A DNA stretch of 64,000 nt, taken from contig JALKBU010000025.1 of NCBI GenBank assembly GCA_023091735.1, positions 1-64,000 of the forward strand, in the 5' to 3' direction. This document shows, in pieces, positions 50,096-59,170 of the stretch (its first letter is position 1; every line of letters begins with the position of its first letter). Origin of the DNA: Trichomonas tenax (Eukaryota; Parabasalia; Trichomonadida; Trichomonadidae). The notes beneath the pieces are model-generated. The model was not told the DNA's origin. It ran no database searches and saw only the letters and a list, made by a program, of their open reading frames with translations. A program made the position numbers and the translations under genes.

Positions 50096-51038
50096 AAATA
50101 TAGAACCTTTTATACCATTATTCATTTTTAAAGAGATTATGAATATACTGCTGGAATACTATCGTTTTCTTATATCAAAATTTGTTCAATTCAATAGCGT
50201 GGAAAAAAATTGGTCAAAATTGATATAATTTACATTTTAAAAAAATACATTGGACTAAGAATGATATCTCTCTTCCCCTTTGTGGGTATTATATTTGAGG
50301 TCAGTGGATTCAATGGAATTTCTCCAAAAGGTTCAATCCAATTTTACAATGGTAAATTTACACTTTTTGACATTTAATTACATGCCAAATCCTTATTTAC
50401 GTGTCAAACATAAAAATGTTGATAAACTTGATGTGTAATATAACAACATTTAGTTTTGCTTCGCCAGTTTAAGGGTATATTAGAGGGCTCATATAAGATC
50501 TATATCCATGTTTATTTTAATTATGACAGCTATGCATATAAAAAATTAGGAGCTCCTGGAGTTGAACCAAGATCACAGTATTATAATCTTAAGAGATTGA
50601 GATGGAGTATTCCATTCAATATGTAAAGATTTTACCTGTATCCTTCCATTGGACTAAGCCCCTTTCCATTTAAAATCCCTCGATTATCACATCTGTTAAT
50701 CTCGAAAAGTGAGCTTAAATACACTAATACAGTATATAATTCATGTTGTGATATTGTTTTAAGACATCAAAAAATCAATTTAAACAACTTAGCATCAAAA
50801 ATATTTCAAATTTCAAAATATCAGAAGTGTTATTATGCAATGTCATAAATTATTCATCACATAGATGATAAAATGAAATATAAAGATGATGTTATAGTTA
50901 AAACATGTTTATTTATGATAAATATCGAAGAAAGAAAATAATTGCCATGTAACTATGTTTATTTGTCATAAAACATTAGATATCACTTTTCCATATAAAT
51001 GAATAAAAAATAAAAAATAATGTCACTTTTAAAAATAA
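50096..51038. other. Intergenic, with a tRNA-like remnant
   Basis: About 940 bases, AT-rich, no gene. At 50551-50575 the minus strand reads like the T-arm and 3' acceptor strand of a tRNA; see the separate entry. Confidence 0.5.
50550..50590 (-). other. Possible tRNA 3'-half remnant
   Basis: On the minus strand, CTTGG-TTCAACT-CCAGG forms a 5-bp T-stem with a 7-base loop matching GTTCRANYC, followed by AGCTCCT, like an acceptor strand. No matching 5' acceptor AGGAGCT or D-arm is found in the expected place, so it is not an intact tRNA gene. Chance or a tRNA-derived repeat remain possible. Confidence 0.25.
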
Positions 51039-53159
51039 ATGAATAAAAGAACAATCCAGATCTCTGGAGGCCTCATTCTTATTCTCTCCGTCATCATATA
51101 TATTCTATTCCTTGGTGACGACTTCGTAAGAGAGACTGGAAGATTCCCATTTATCTGCAATCCAGAAGCAAATTACACAATATCGCGCTTTGAAAATTTG
51201 TATCCACCAAACAGAATCCTCGTGGTTAGTGGCTCTTACAAGTCAGGAAAGTCTAGAGCCCTTGAAGAACTCGCAAAGAAGTACAGTGAACAATCTCAAC
51301 TTCCTGTCGAGATTCGCATTGACAGAGCGGATACTTTCGATAACCTCGTTGATTTACTGAAGACATCGCTCGTTAGGAACTTCATGACACTCTCTAAATC
51401 GCTTCCTTTGAGCAAGATGGAAGAATTCTCTCAAATGAACTGGAAATCACGCTTGTTCAATAACAAGCACGGTGAATTAGGCAATGGTTTCTCCGGTGCG
51501 CAGCTCGCCATCGAAAATTCTCTCGATTTACTTCACAACGAGAAAACACTTGAGCAAGGATTAAACGAGTTTGTTGATGTATTAGAGCGTATCAATACAA
51601 TTCTTCCTGTCAATGTTTTCATTCACTTTGCTGATAACATTCAAAATCTCAAATCTGAAAATGGAAAAGAATTTGGAAAAGTTGCACTTGACTACTGTCT
51701 TAAATATTTCGAAAATCACTATTGGCAGCACTCTACAATCAGAGTTGGACTTGAAATTAGAGATTCTCGTTTAATCGAGAAACTGAAACCAATCAATGGC
51801 ATCACAGTTGCCGTTCTCTCAGAGATTGTTGATCTTCCGAACGTCATGCATAAATTTGGCATTTTCAGACGTGAAGAAGGAAAACCAGTTTACAAACTTG
51901 TTGGCGGACAAACAACAGCACTTTATTCAGCATTTATGGAAATGAAGTACGGAAATTCACCGCCAGCTATTGCAAAGCAGTTCTTTGATACTGATTATGA
52001 AGCTGTCAAGAATATGTTGACAAACACAACAAACACACTTTGGTACGATCTCTGTGAGGGCCCAATTTACGATGCATCCAATTTAACACTCTTTGCTGAT
52101 CTCCTTAAGGTCGGTTATCTCTACACTGATGGAAATCGCACAGTATTCACTGGATCAAAGGCTACCACACAAGCAATTTGCTCAATCAGACCAAAGAACT
52201 ATCGCAAGCAAAAGCCAACATCAGCTCTAACACAAAAGTCAACGAAGGCCCCCAAGGCATCAAAGAAGGCCAAGCAGACATCAGTTCCAACACCATTACC
52301 AACAGCTACACTAACGCCAGTTCCAACAACACCAACTCCAGAGCCAAAGAAGATCGAACAAACACCAACAGCAACGCCAAAGGTAGAAACACCAGCTCCA
52401 GCACCAGAAGCTAAGAAGGAAGAACCAAAGCCAACACCAACAGAAGCACCAAAGAAGGGCGGATTGTTCTCTAAGAAAACAGAAAAACCAAAGGCAGAAG
52501 TCAAGAAGGAAGAACAAAAGAAGGCCGAAACAAAGCCAGAAGAGTCAAAGAAAGTTGAGACTCCAGTTCCTACACCAGTACCAACAGTAGAGGCTCCTAA
52601 GCCAACACCAACAGAGGCTCCAAAGAAGGGCGGATGGTTCTCTAAGAAGGAAGCGCCAAAGAAAGTTGAAGAGAAGAAGATAGAAACAAAGCCAGAAGAA
52701 CCAAAGAAGGAAGAGGTAAAGAAGGAGGAACCAAAGAAAGAAGAAGTCAAACCAACTCCAACACCAGCCCCAACACAAGCTCCTAAGAAGGGAGGATGGT
52801 TCTCAAAGAAGGAAGAACCAAAGAAGGCTGAAGTGAAGAAGGAAGAGCCTGAGAAGGTTGAAACACCAGAACCAAAGCCAACCGAAGCTCCAAAATCAAC
52901 AGCAACTCCAAAGCCCACTGAAGCACCAAAGAAAGGAGGATGGTTCTCAAAGAAGGAAGATCCGAAGAAAGCTCAAGTTAAGAAGGAGGAACCTAAAAAA
53001 GAAGAAACTAAGAAAGCTGAATTGAAGAAAGAGGAACCAAAGAATGAAGAACCTAAAAAGACTGAAGTAAAGAAAGAAGAACCCAAGAAAGAAGAGACAA
53101 AGAAGAATGATGTGAAGAAAGAAGAACCAAAGAAGGAGGCTCCAAAGAAGAAGAAATGA
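51039..53159 (+). CDS. Membrane-anchored P-loop protein with Lys/Glu/Pro repeat tail
   Basis: A 706-residue protein. A short basic N-terminus (MNKRT) is followed by a transmembrane helix (~8-26), predicting a signal anchor. Walker A is SGSYKSGKS (residues 64-72), with a Walker-B-like VFIHFADN near 193-200. The arrangement resembles STAND/archaeal-type ATPases. Residues ~390-706 are low complexity, with Thr/Pro-rich linkers and four copies of a motif around APKKGG(L/W)FSKK (about residues 467, 527, 580 and 627), joined by KKEEPKK runs. It ends in KKKK. Function is unknown; a membrane-tethered NTPase with a charged scaffold tail is inferred. The tail repeats are unequal, so length may vary between strains. 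Confidence 0.6.
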   Translation: MNKRTIQISGGLILILSVIIYILFLGDDFVRETGRFPFICNPEANYTISRFENLYPPNRILVVSGSYKSGKSRALEELAKKYSEQSQLPVEIRIDRADTFDNLVDLLKTSLVRNFMTLSKSLPLSKMEEFSQMNWKSRLFNNKHGELGNGFSGAQLAIENSLDLLHNEKTLEQGLNEFVDVLERINTILPVNVFIHFADNIQNLKSENGKEFGKVALDYCLKYFENHYWQHSTIRVGLEIRDSRLIEKLKPINGITVAVLSEIVDLPNVMHKFGIFRREEGKPVYKLVGGQTTALYSAFMEMKYGNSPPAIAKQFFDTDYEAVKNMLTNTTNTLWYDLCEGPIYDASNLTLFADLLKVGYLYTDGNRTVFTGSKATTQAICSIRPKNYRKQKPTSALTQKSTKAPKASKKAKQTSVPTPLPTATLTPVPTTPTPEPKKIEQTPTATPKVETPAPAPEAKKEEPKPTPTEAPKKGGLFSKKTEKPKAEVKKEEQKKAETKPEESKKVETPVPTPVPTVEAPKPTPTEAPKKGGWFSKKEAPKKVEEKKIETKPEEPKKEEVKKEEPKKEEVKPTPTPAPTQAPKKGGWFSKKEEPKKAEVKKEEPEKVETPEPKPTEAPKSTATPKPTEAPKKGGWFSKKEDPKKAQVKKEEPKKEETKKAELKKEEPKNEEPKKTEVKKEEPKKEETKKNDVKKEEPKKEAPKKKK

Positions 53160-53466
53160 TGGTTCTAATATAATAACTTGATCGAAAACTTCAAGTTATA
53201 AGTTTAATTTGATGTAATAAGTTTTATGCATAAAAAATTTCATTTTGTTGTGAATGAAAAATATTTTCCAGTAAATCTCTGACACCTAAATTTGGGTTAT
53301 TGAATAAATACGACAAGTAAATAGACCAATTTGCCAAGTAAACATTAAGGTTCTTATCGTAACGTTTAAAAATCGATCACGAATGAAAATTACCGACATG
53401 CTTAGCGAAAGCCGAAGATTGGAATGTTAAAAATAAAAAAGGGCGGTATTTTTGTCAGTTTTCAAG
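53160..53466. other. Intergenic, nothing identified
   Basis: An AT-rich spacer of about 300 bases before the CNOT9 initiator. No feature supported. Confidence 0.6.
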
Positions 53467-53472
53467 TCACTT
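53467..53472 (+). promoter_or_regulatory. Initiator (TCACTT) of CNOT9
   Basis: TCACTT followed by TTT fits TCAYTW and lies 24 bases before the chosen ATG at 53491. It argues against the longer frame that begins upstream. Confidence 0.6.
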
Positions 53473-53490
53473 TTTGTGTCAGGTTTTTTA

Positions 53491-54438
53491 ATGACACAGA
53501 AGATGAATTTTTATCCTTCGGGAGCGTCCCCGTATACCCATCAAGGCGGCATGATCACTAACACGAATGTCGCCCTCCAGCACCGCAATAACGAGAAGAT
53601 GCTTCAGCTCGTTAAAAGATTAACACAATCGCCTAAAGATAGACAAGAGGCATTGCACATTCTGAGTGTTCAGAGAGAACAGATTCCAGATTTAGCCCCA
53701 TATTTGTGGTATTCTCCTGCCACAATAACTGCTCTTTTGTCGGAAATTATCAGCATTTATCCATATCTCGCAACAAATAATTTAAACATCCCTCTTTCGA
53801 ACAGGGTTTGCAATGTTTTGGCACTTTTCCAATGTGTTGCCGGCCACGACGACACCAGAACTCCATTTGTACGTGCTAACATTCCGATATACCTGTTTCC
53901 TTTTTTGCATCAGACAAATTCATCGCGCGAAGCTGAATATTTCAAGTTGACATCACTCGGTATCATAGGCAGCCTCGTTAAAACTGAACAACCAGAAATC
54001 ATTCAATATTTATTGAATGCAGATTTCGTTCCCTTGTGTTTACGTATCCTCAAATTCAGCCAAGAAATTTCGAGAACTGTCGCTGCTTTCATTATCCAAA
54101 AGATTTTGTCTGATAGCGGTGGAAAGAATTACATTTGCTCCACAAAAGAGCATATCGAGACCGTGCTTAAGGTTTTGAATCGTGTTGTCTTCGACTTAAC
54201 ACGTGATTTTTCGAACCGTCTCGCTAAACATGTTATCGGCTCATATCAGATTCTCTTTGGAATCAAAGACGTTCGTCCACTCATCGCAGCACTTTTGACT
54301 GATGATATCAAAAACGCAAAGTTAGGTGCTAATTGCACGGACGAGCAATTCAAGAATTTGATCAATCAGCTGCAGAATATTAATATTGTTTCACTGAAGT
54401 CAGCTCAGCCGCCTTTGAATTTCACACTTTCAAAGTAA
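53491..54438 (+). CDS. CNOT9: CNOT9 (RQCD1/Caf40), CCR4-NOT subunit
   Basis: 315 residues from the ATG at 53491 (MTQKMNFYPSG), with a second possible ATG at 53503. The armadillo-repeat core is highly conserved: REQIPDLAPYLWYSPATITALLSEI, SNRVCNVLALFQCVAGHDDTR, IPIYLFPFLHQTNSSREAEYFKLTSLGIIGSLVK, FIIQKILSDSGG and SYQILFGIKDVRPLI. CNOT9 is a core subunit of the CCR4-NOT deadenylase and binds tryptophan-containing repressors such as GW proteins and NOT4/Roquin-like factors. The N-terminal 30 residues are divergent and probably disordered. The frame could be extended upstream to 53452 only through a TTG codon, which the initiator position makes unlikely. Confidence 0.95.
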   Translation: MTQKMNFYPSGASPYTHQGGMITNTNVALQHRNNEKMLQLVKRLTQSPKDRQEALHILSVQREQIPDLAPYLWYSPATITALLSEIISIYPYLATNNLNIPLSNRVCNVLALFQCVAGHDDTRTPFVRANIPIYLFPFLHQTNSSREAEYFKLTSLGIIGSLVKTEQPEIIQYLLNADFVPLCLRILKFSQEISRTVAAFIIQKILSDSGGKNYICSTKEHIETVLKVLNRVVFDLTRDFSNRLAKHVIGSYQILFGIKDVRPLIAALLTDDIKNAKLGANCTDEQFKNLINQLQNINIVSLKSAQPPLNFTLSK

Positions 54439-54549
54439 GATTAATTTAATTTAATCGACTAATCATGCGGACTTACTAAATAGAGTTTATATTAACTTTT
54501 TTCTTTTATCATAACAACGCCACAGTCCATAATTGCTTGGATGAAAATT

Positions 54550-54579
54550 TTAGGGTCCAACACTTTTCGAGACCCTAAT
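54550..54579 (+). promoter_or_regulatory. AGGGTC...GACCCTAAT inverted repeat upstream of BRX1
   Basis: TTAGGGTC (54550-54557) and GACCCTAA (54571-54578) are perfect inverted copies with a 13-base gap. The second half ends 20 bases before the ATG at 54599, the same position as in exportin-1. Confidence 0.45.
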
Positions 54580-54598
54580 TTTTTATTTGTCTTTTTTG

Positions 54599-55450
54599 AT
54601 GAGCAAGAATAGAAGAGATCTTAAATCTCAAATGATCAGAAAGAGGAAGAAACAAGAGTCTGATGATGAAATTGAAGCGGAATATAAGAAGTTTGAGCAA
54701 GAATTAGCGAAACAAGAGAAAGAAATGAAAAATCAAGGCGAAGAAACAACAAAAAAGAACAAAAGATTCAAAAGAGTATCGTCTGCGAATGCATTAGTTT
54801 GTGCGCGCAAAGGAATTTCATCTAATTTACGATTTTTCATGAAAGAATTTTTCAAATTTATGCCAAACATTCAACAAGCTCCAAAATTCGGAGGATCTGA
54901 TCGAGTCGAACTTAACACTATTGCTGACAAGTCTGGATGCGAAACAATCATGCTTTTTGAAACAGTCAGTGATTCTCCTTATTTATGGATTTCTATTGCT
55001 CAAGAAGGTCCAACAGTGTGCTTCAGGATGTTGACAATGCATACATGTGAAGATGTCAATGGTTATGGCATTTGCACAAAGTTTTCTTCTCCTATCCTTG
55101 TTTTCGATTCACATTTCGATGAAAAGCCGGAATATGGAATCTGCAAGGAGTTGCTAACAAGAGCACTCCGTGTTCCTTACGGAACAAAGAAGATGAAAGA
55201 ACATATCGACACAGTTTTGTCATTCTTCATCCTTGAGAATCGCATCTATTTTAGACGCTATCAGATTGACTACCAGGAACCAATTAAGGTCTTTGAAGCT
55301 GGTCCTCAGTTCTGTTTAGAGCCGATCTCAATTTTGGGCGGTTCTTTCTGCGGACAGAAGATTTGGCAGAACCCAGAGATTCTTGCTCAGGTCAAAGCTT
55401 TTCAAGCCAAGGAACAAATCAAGCAAAAACAAGCCCCAAAAGCCAATTAA
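54599..55450 (+). CDS. BRX1: BRX1, ribosome biogenesis Brix-domain protein
   Basis: 283 residues from the ATG at 54599; the in-frame TTG at 54587 is not needed. After a basic N-terminal coil, the Brix domain runs from about residue 60 to 270: ALVCARKGISSNLRFFMKEF (compare yeast/human 'LVLCSRGI..R.RHLM.DL'), YLWISIAQEGPTVCFRMLTMHT, PILVFDSHFDE, HIDTVLSFFILENRIYFRRYQI and GPQFCLEPISILGGSFCG. BRX1 acts in early 60S assembly in the nucleolus, partnering EBP2. The family context is unambiguous and all landmark strands are present. The upstream sequence has a GACCCTAA palindrome instead of a TCAYTW initiator. Confidence 0.95.
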   Translation: MSKNRRDLKSQMIRKRKKQESDDEIEAEYKKFEQELAKQEKEMKNQGEETTKKNKRFKRVSSANALVCARKGISSNLRFFMKEFFKFMPNIQQAPKFGGSDRVELNTIADKSGCETIMLFETVSDSPYLWISIAQEGPTVCFRMLTMHTCEDVNGYGICTKFSSPILVFDSHFDEKPEYGICKELLTRALRVPYGTKKMKEHIDTVLSFFILENRIYFRRYQIDYQEPIKVFEAGPQFCLEPISILGGSFCGQKIWQNPEILAQVKAFQAKEQIKQKQAPKAN

Positions 55451-55650
55451 TATAGAAAAATCTTTGTAAGTTCAAATTGATTCAGATATAAATATTTTTA
55501 TAGATTGTAATGCTATTTTTGTCAACAAAATATATCAATCTCATTTATTATATATTATAAATTTTGATTTCTGAATTTCATCCTTATTTGGCCAAGATTC
55601 TTAAGCAACTAATTTCTGTTAATTTTACCCATAATGAGACTGCTAATTAT
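55451..55650. other. Intergenic, nothing identified
   Basis: AT-rich 3' region of BRX1 before the fold-back element. Confidence 0.6.
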
Positions 55651-55659
55651 GAATTTGAT

Positions 55660-56315
55660 GGGAAAAATTTTTCCTTCTACGTATTAGTCCCGCAACCTTC
55701 ATAACTTTTTATCTGATTAATATTTTTTCGATTTGAAAGTACTTTCATGTACTTATTGATAGTTGTCTATCCAGTGGTATAAGTGGCACAGTCTATATAT
55801 CTATCAAATCATTGATTGCATTACAAATCTTACGAAAATATACGATTTCCAGCATAAATGCATGCACTAATATGCAGCGCTGAGGAAAGATGGCGTCTCA
55901 GCGCATAATTTTTTTTTTCATTGCCAAATCTAAGATTCTAAAATTTTACATTATTACAGCTGCAAATCCAAATCCCATCAAATTCAATTGCTTTCATGTG
56001 TATAATCGCCCTCAAATCAATTAACGAATTAGTTGCATTTTTAATTTTAAGCGTATAAGAGGCATTTGAATCAATAATACACATAAAAATATCATATGCT
56101 GCATAGTAGCGCATACATTTATGCTGGAAATCGTATATTTTTGGACGATTTGAAATGCAAACAATGATTTGATAGATATATAGACTGTGCCACTTATACC
56201 ACTGGATAGACAACTATCAATATGTACATGAAAGTACTTTCAAATCGAAAAAATATTGATCAGATAAAAAGTTATGAAGGTCGCGGGACTACACCATAGA
56301 AGGAAAAATACTGCC
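55660..56315. mobile_element. Fold-back element with 9-bp target duplication
   Basis: Inverted arms of about 200 bases (left 55660-55880, right about 56105-56315) share blocks such as CTTCATAACTTTTTATCTGA and TGTCTATCCAGTGGTATAAG with few mismatches. GAATTTGAT lies directly outside both ends (55651-55659 and 56316-56324), a perfect 9-bp direct repeat as made by Mutator-like transposases. The ends begin with GG. There is no coding capacity; the minus-strand ORF 55938-56213 overlaps the right arm and is not a transposase. The centre holds a short perfect hairpin around CAGCGCTGAGG...CTCAGCGC. Confidence 0.85.
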
Positions 56316-56324
56316 GAATTTGAT

Positions 56325-56767
56325 TTGAAAATTAGAATCAAAACTTCAGAAACATCTTTTTACCATCAATTGAAATGGAAATCACAAGGCATATTCTAGA
56401 AAATGATGGTTCATAATACAATGTTTAAATTTTTGAACCATTTACAATCGATCAATTATTTATGGAAAGAAATCCACCATTAGACATCTATTTTTATTAA
56501 CAATATCAAAAGTATGACTAGCGATAGTAGCTACATAATATAACTATATAATGAAGCCAGAATATTCTGTTGTTAATAATAAAAAATCTAAAGTAAATCG
56601 AGCTAAAATAGCAATCATCAAAAAATGAATTCTAACAAAGATGAGCCAAATCAATCAATAAATAATAGATATATATAATTAACCAAATTTTGTCTAATTA
56701 TATCGTGCCTATGTAACCGCTAACTATCAAAAACATTTTTGTCAAGTAAAGTCATAATTTTTGACAA
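56325..56767. other. Intergenic, nothing identified
   Basis: AT-rich upstream region of the GRP170-like gene, without a supported feature. Confidence 0.6.
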
Positions 56768-56780
56768 TTTGACATGTAGA
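56768..56780 (+). promoter_or_regulatory. TTTGACATGTAGA upstream element (GRP170 gene)
   Basis: It lies 32 bases before the ATG at 56812. It is the reverse-orientation form of the TTTACATGTCA motif. Confidence 0.4.
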
Positions 56781-56811
56781 AAAATGTGAAGTACAAAATC
56801 AATATAAAACA

Positions 56812-58929
56812 ATGTTTTCTTTTTTCTTTGCTTTTTGTTATTCAGCTGTTCTCGGTGTCGACATTGGCGCTGAACAGCTGAGGGCTGCGATCATTCGTAA
56901 AGGCCAAAACATCGAAATCCTTCATGGTCACGAATCTGAAGATTCGTTTCCTACAGTTTTGACAGTAATGCCAAAATCTGGACAGATTCCAGATATCATT
57001 AACGAAAGTGATATAAGTAATTTCGAATTTTATTTCAACAACCAAAAATACGCGAGAAATCATCCAAATAACACTATACGCTACGCATCGACATTAATGG
57101 CAAAAATTCCGACAGTAGAAATGACCACGCTCACACAATCAAGGAGACTTTGGGGAGAACCTTCACTTTATTATGATGATAGAATATTAATCGCTGGATT
57201 AGTTCCAGAAATCGTTATATATCGAGCACTGAACAGAATAAACCAATCTATAATAGAATTGGATCCACAAGCTAAAACAGACGCTTTAACAATCGTTGTT
57301 CCGAAATTTTACCCTCAAGCAGAAAGAGATTCTCTCGCCGCAATGGAGAAAGATTTGGGATTCAAACCTAACATTGTTGACTGCACGAAAGCTGCTGGTT
57401 ATTGGTATGCACTTCATTATGGCGGAAGACTCGGTTCAAAGAAGGAGAGAGTCATGTTTGTGTTCTTTGGAGCTTCTAACTTCCAATTGGCTCTGTTAGA
57501 GTTTCGTAAGAAAGCTTCTGAGACATTTATCAAAGAAATCGCTTATGCATTCAACGACACGATTGGTGGACGCGATATTGATGTTCTTATCGCCGATATG
57601 CTTGGAAAGAAGTATAATAGACAAATTACACCAAAAATTGAACAAATTTTACTTCAAGAAGCAAAAAGGATCAAAGAAAAACTTACTATATTAGACACAT
57701 TCCCAGGAACAATCGAAAATATCGATGAATATGGTGATTTCTCATATGTCGTTACAAAGACAGAATTAAATAATTTAATTCAACCAGTGATCGAAATAAT
57801 GAAGAATACAACATCAAGGATAAAGAGGAAACCAGATAGAGTGTTTTTGCTTGGCGGCAGCTCAAGAATACCGATAATTCAATCAGTTCTCAAAACATCA
57901 TTAAATGTTACGACATTATATCCGGCAATGTCGAAAGATGAACAATTAGCATCTGCTGCCGCCATTATTTCGGCTTCCACGAACTCTCAGTACTTATTAC
58001 CATCAATTAACTACACATCTCTTCCAATATATACAATGAATCTTCATACAGCGAACGACACACTTCCATTCGATGGAACAATTCCTATTCCCTACGAAAG
58101 ATATTGGGTTACTCAATCAGCTGATTTGTACCCAACAGGATCAAGTATTTACATGATCTGGAACCAAGCATCTCACAACACATCTTTCAGACAGACAAAG
58201 GATGGAAGATGGAGGTTCTTGTCACCAAAGGGTAAAATCTATCAGAGATGGAGGCATCAGCTAATCTTGACAGGACGCAAGATCCTGAGGATGGAAGATG
58301 ACCGCCTTGAACTCCAGAAGTCGATCAACTCTATGGAGCAGTTGCTGCTTCAAACAAGAGAAGTTTTAACTAGTTCAGTAAATTATACAACAGAGAGAGA
58401 AAGAAGTCTCCTTGCGAAGGCCGCGAATATTTCAAACAGATGGTTCCTCAACCAGAAGACATACAACATCACAACACTTAAGTATAGATACAAGATGCTC
58501 GAGGATGCTGTCGCATCTGTCTTCTCACGCTATCAGAACGTTCAGCTGCTTCCACAAGCAATTTCCAACCTCACAGAAGCATGCGAAACAGCAAGAGACC
58601 TTGTAAGAAAGTGGTCAACACTTTCCAAGAACAGGCGTCCACCGCGTGCTGATTTCAGAAACTTGTTGAAGTTCGTCGCAGAAGCTGAAATGTGGCTTGA
58701 TGAAAAATCAAGAATGCAAAGGTATATTGGCCAATTTGATCAACCAATCCTTACATGGACTGGTGTTAAAGATAAGACAGAAAAGATTATGAGATTCGCC
58801 GGTGAAATGGCCAACGAACTACAAGGTGGAGGATCACAGCAACAGCAGCAGCAACAACAGAAGAAAGAGAAAAAGGATGTTTACGTTTATCCACCAAACG
58901 CTGCAAAAGTGAACTATAACGGTAATTAA
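56812..58929 (+). CDS. GRP170/HYOU1-like ER Hsp70-family chaperone
   Basis: A 705-residue protein with an N-terminal signal peptide (MFSFFFAFCYSAVLG) followed at once by the Hsp70 opening strand VLGVDIGAEQLRAAII. The ATPase domain (to about residue 390) includes LGGSSRIPIIQSVL, the adenosine-motif region, and GGRDIDVLIADML. The C-terminal half (about 480-680) is helical, with the GRP170-type segment WLDEKSRMQRYIGQFDQPIL, and a Gln-rich then Lys-rich tail. GRP170 proteins are nucleotide exchange factors for BiP and holdases in the ER lumen. No KDEL-type signal ends the protein (…VNYNGN). It is shorter than human HYOU1 (~1000) because the acidic insert is reduced. N-glycosylation sequons are frequent. 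Confidence 0.88.
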   Translation: MFSFFFAFCYSAVLGVDIGAEQLRAAIIRKGQNIEILHGHESEDSFPTVLTVMPKSGQIPDIINESDISNFEFYFNNQKYARNHPNNTIRYASTLMAKIPTVEMTTLTQSRRLWGEPSLYYDDRILIAGLVPEIVIYRALNRINQSIIELDPQAKTDALTIVVPKFYPQAERDSLAAMEKDLGFKPNIVDCTKAAGYWYALHYGGRLGSKKERVMFVFFGASNFQLALLEFRKKASETFIKEIAYAFNDTIGGRDIDVLIADMLGKKYNRQITPKIEQILLQEAKRIKEKLTILDTFPGTIENIDEYGDFSYVVTKTELNNLIQPVIEIMKNTTSRIKRKPDRVFLLGGSSRIPIIQSVLKTSLNVTTLYPAMSKDEQLASAAAIISASTNSQYLLPSINYTSLPIYTMNLHTANDTLPFDGTIPIPYERYWVTQSADLYPTGSSIYMIWNQASHNTSFRQTKDGRWRFLSPKGKIYQRWRHQLILTGRKILRMEDDRLELQKSINSMEQLLLQTREVLTSSVNYTTERERSLLAKAANISNRWFLNQKTYNITTLKYRYKMLEDAVASVFSRYQNVQLLPQAISNLTEACETARDLVRKWSTLSKNRRPPRADFRNLLKFVAEAEMWLDEKSRMQRYIGQFDQPILTWTGVKDKTEKIMRFAGEMANELQGGGSQQQQQQQQKKEKKDVYVYPPNAAKVNYNGN

Positions 58930-59170
58930 TTCATGGAAATAAAAATTGTAAGATTTTTTAATATTATTATAGAACAATTCATGCGTTATCTATTTCAGTT
59001 TATGAATGAAATCAATTGTTACATTTCAATCATAAAAATTTGAAAAGAATGTTGTATGGATGAAATAACTTTATAATTACCATGAATGCAATTGAATACT
59101 ATTCAAATAATAAGATTATAAAAGTGCTAAATATTTATTTACTTCATCGATTGATTTTGACTTCAAATAG
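58930..59170. other. Upstream region of the BspA-like gene
   Basis: AT-rich. It contains AAAAGTGCTAAATATTT at 59120-59136, repeated exactly before the second BspA-like copy (63679-63695). Confidence 0.5.

Noticed and set aside
52199..52918. 239-codon minus-strand frame rich in Gly, Phe and Ser
   Set aside because: It is the antisense of the Lys/Pro/Thr/Glu repeats of the P-loop protein. The glycine-rich pattern is an artefact of the repeated codons, not a glycine-rich surface protein.
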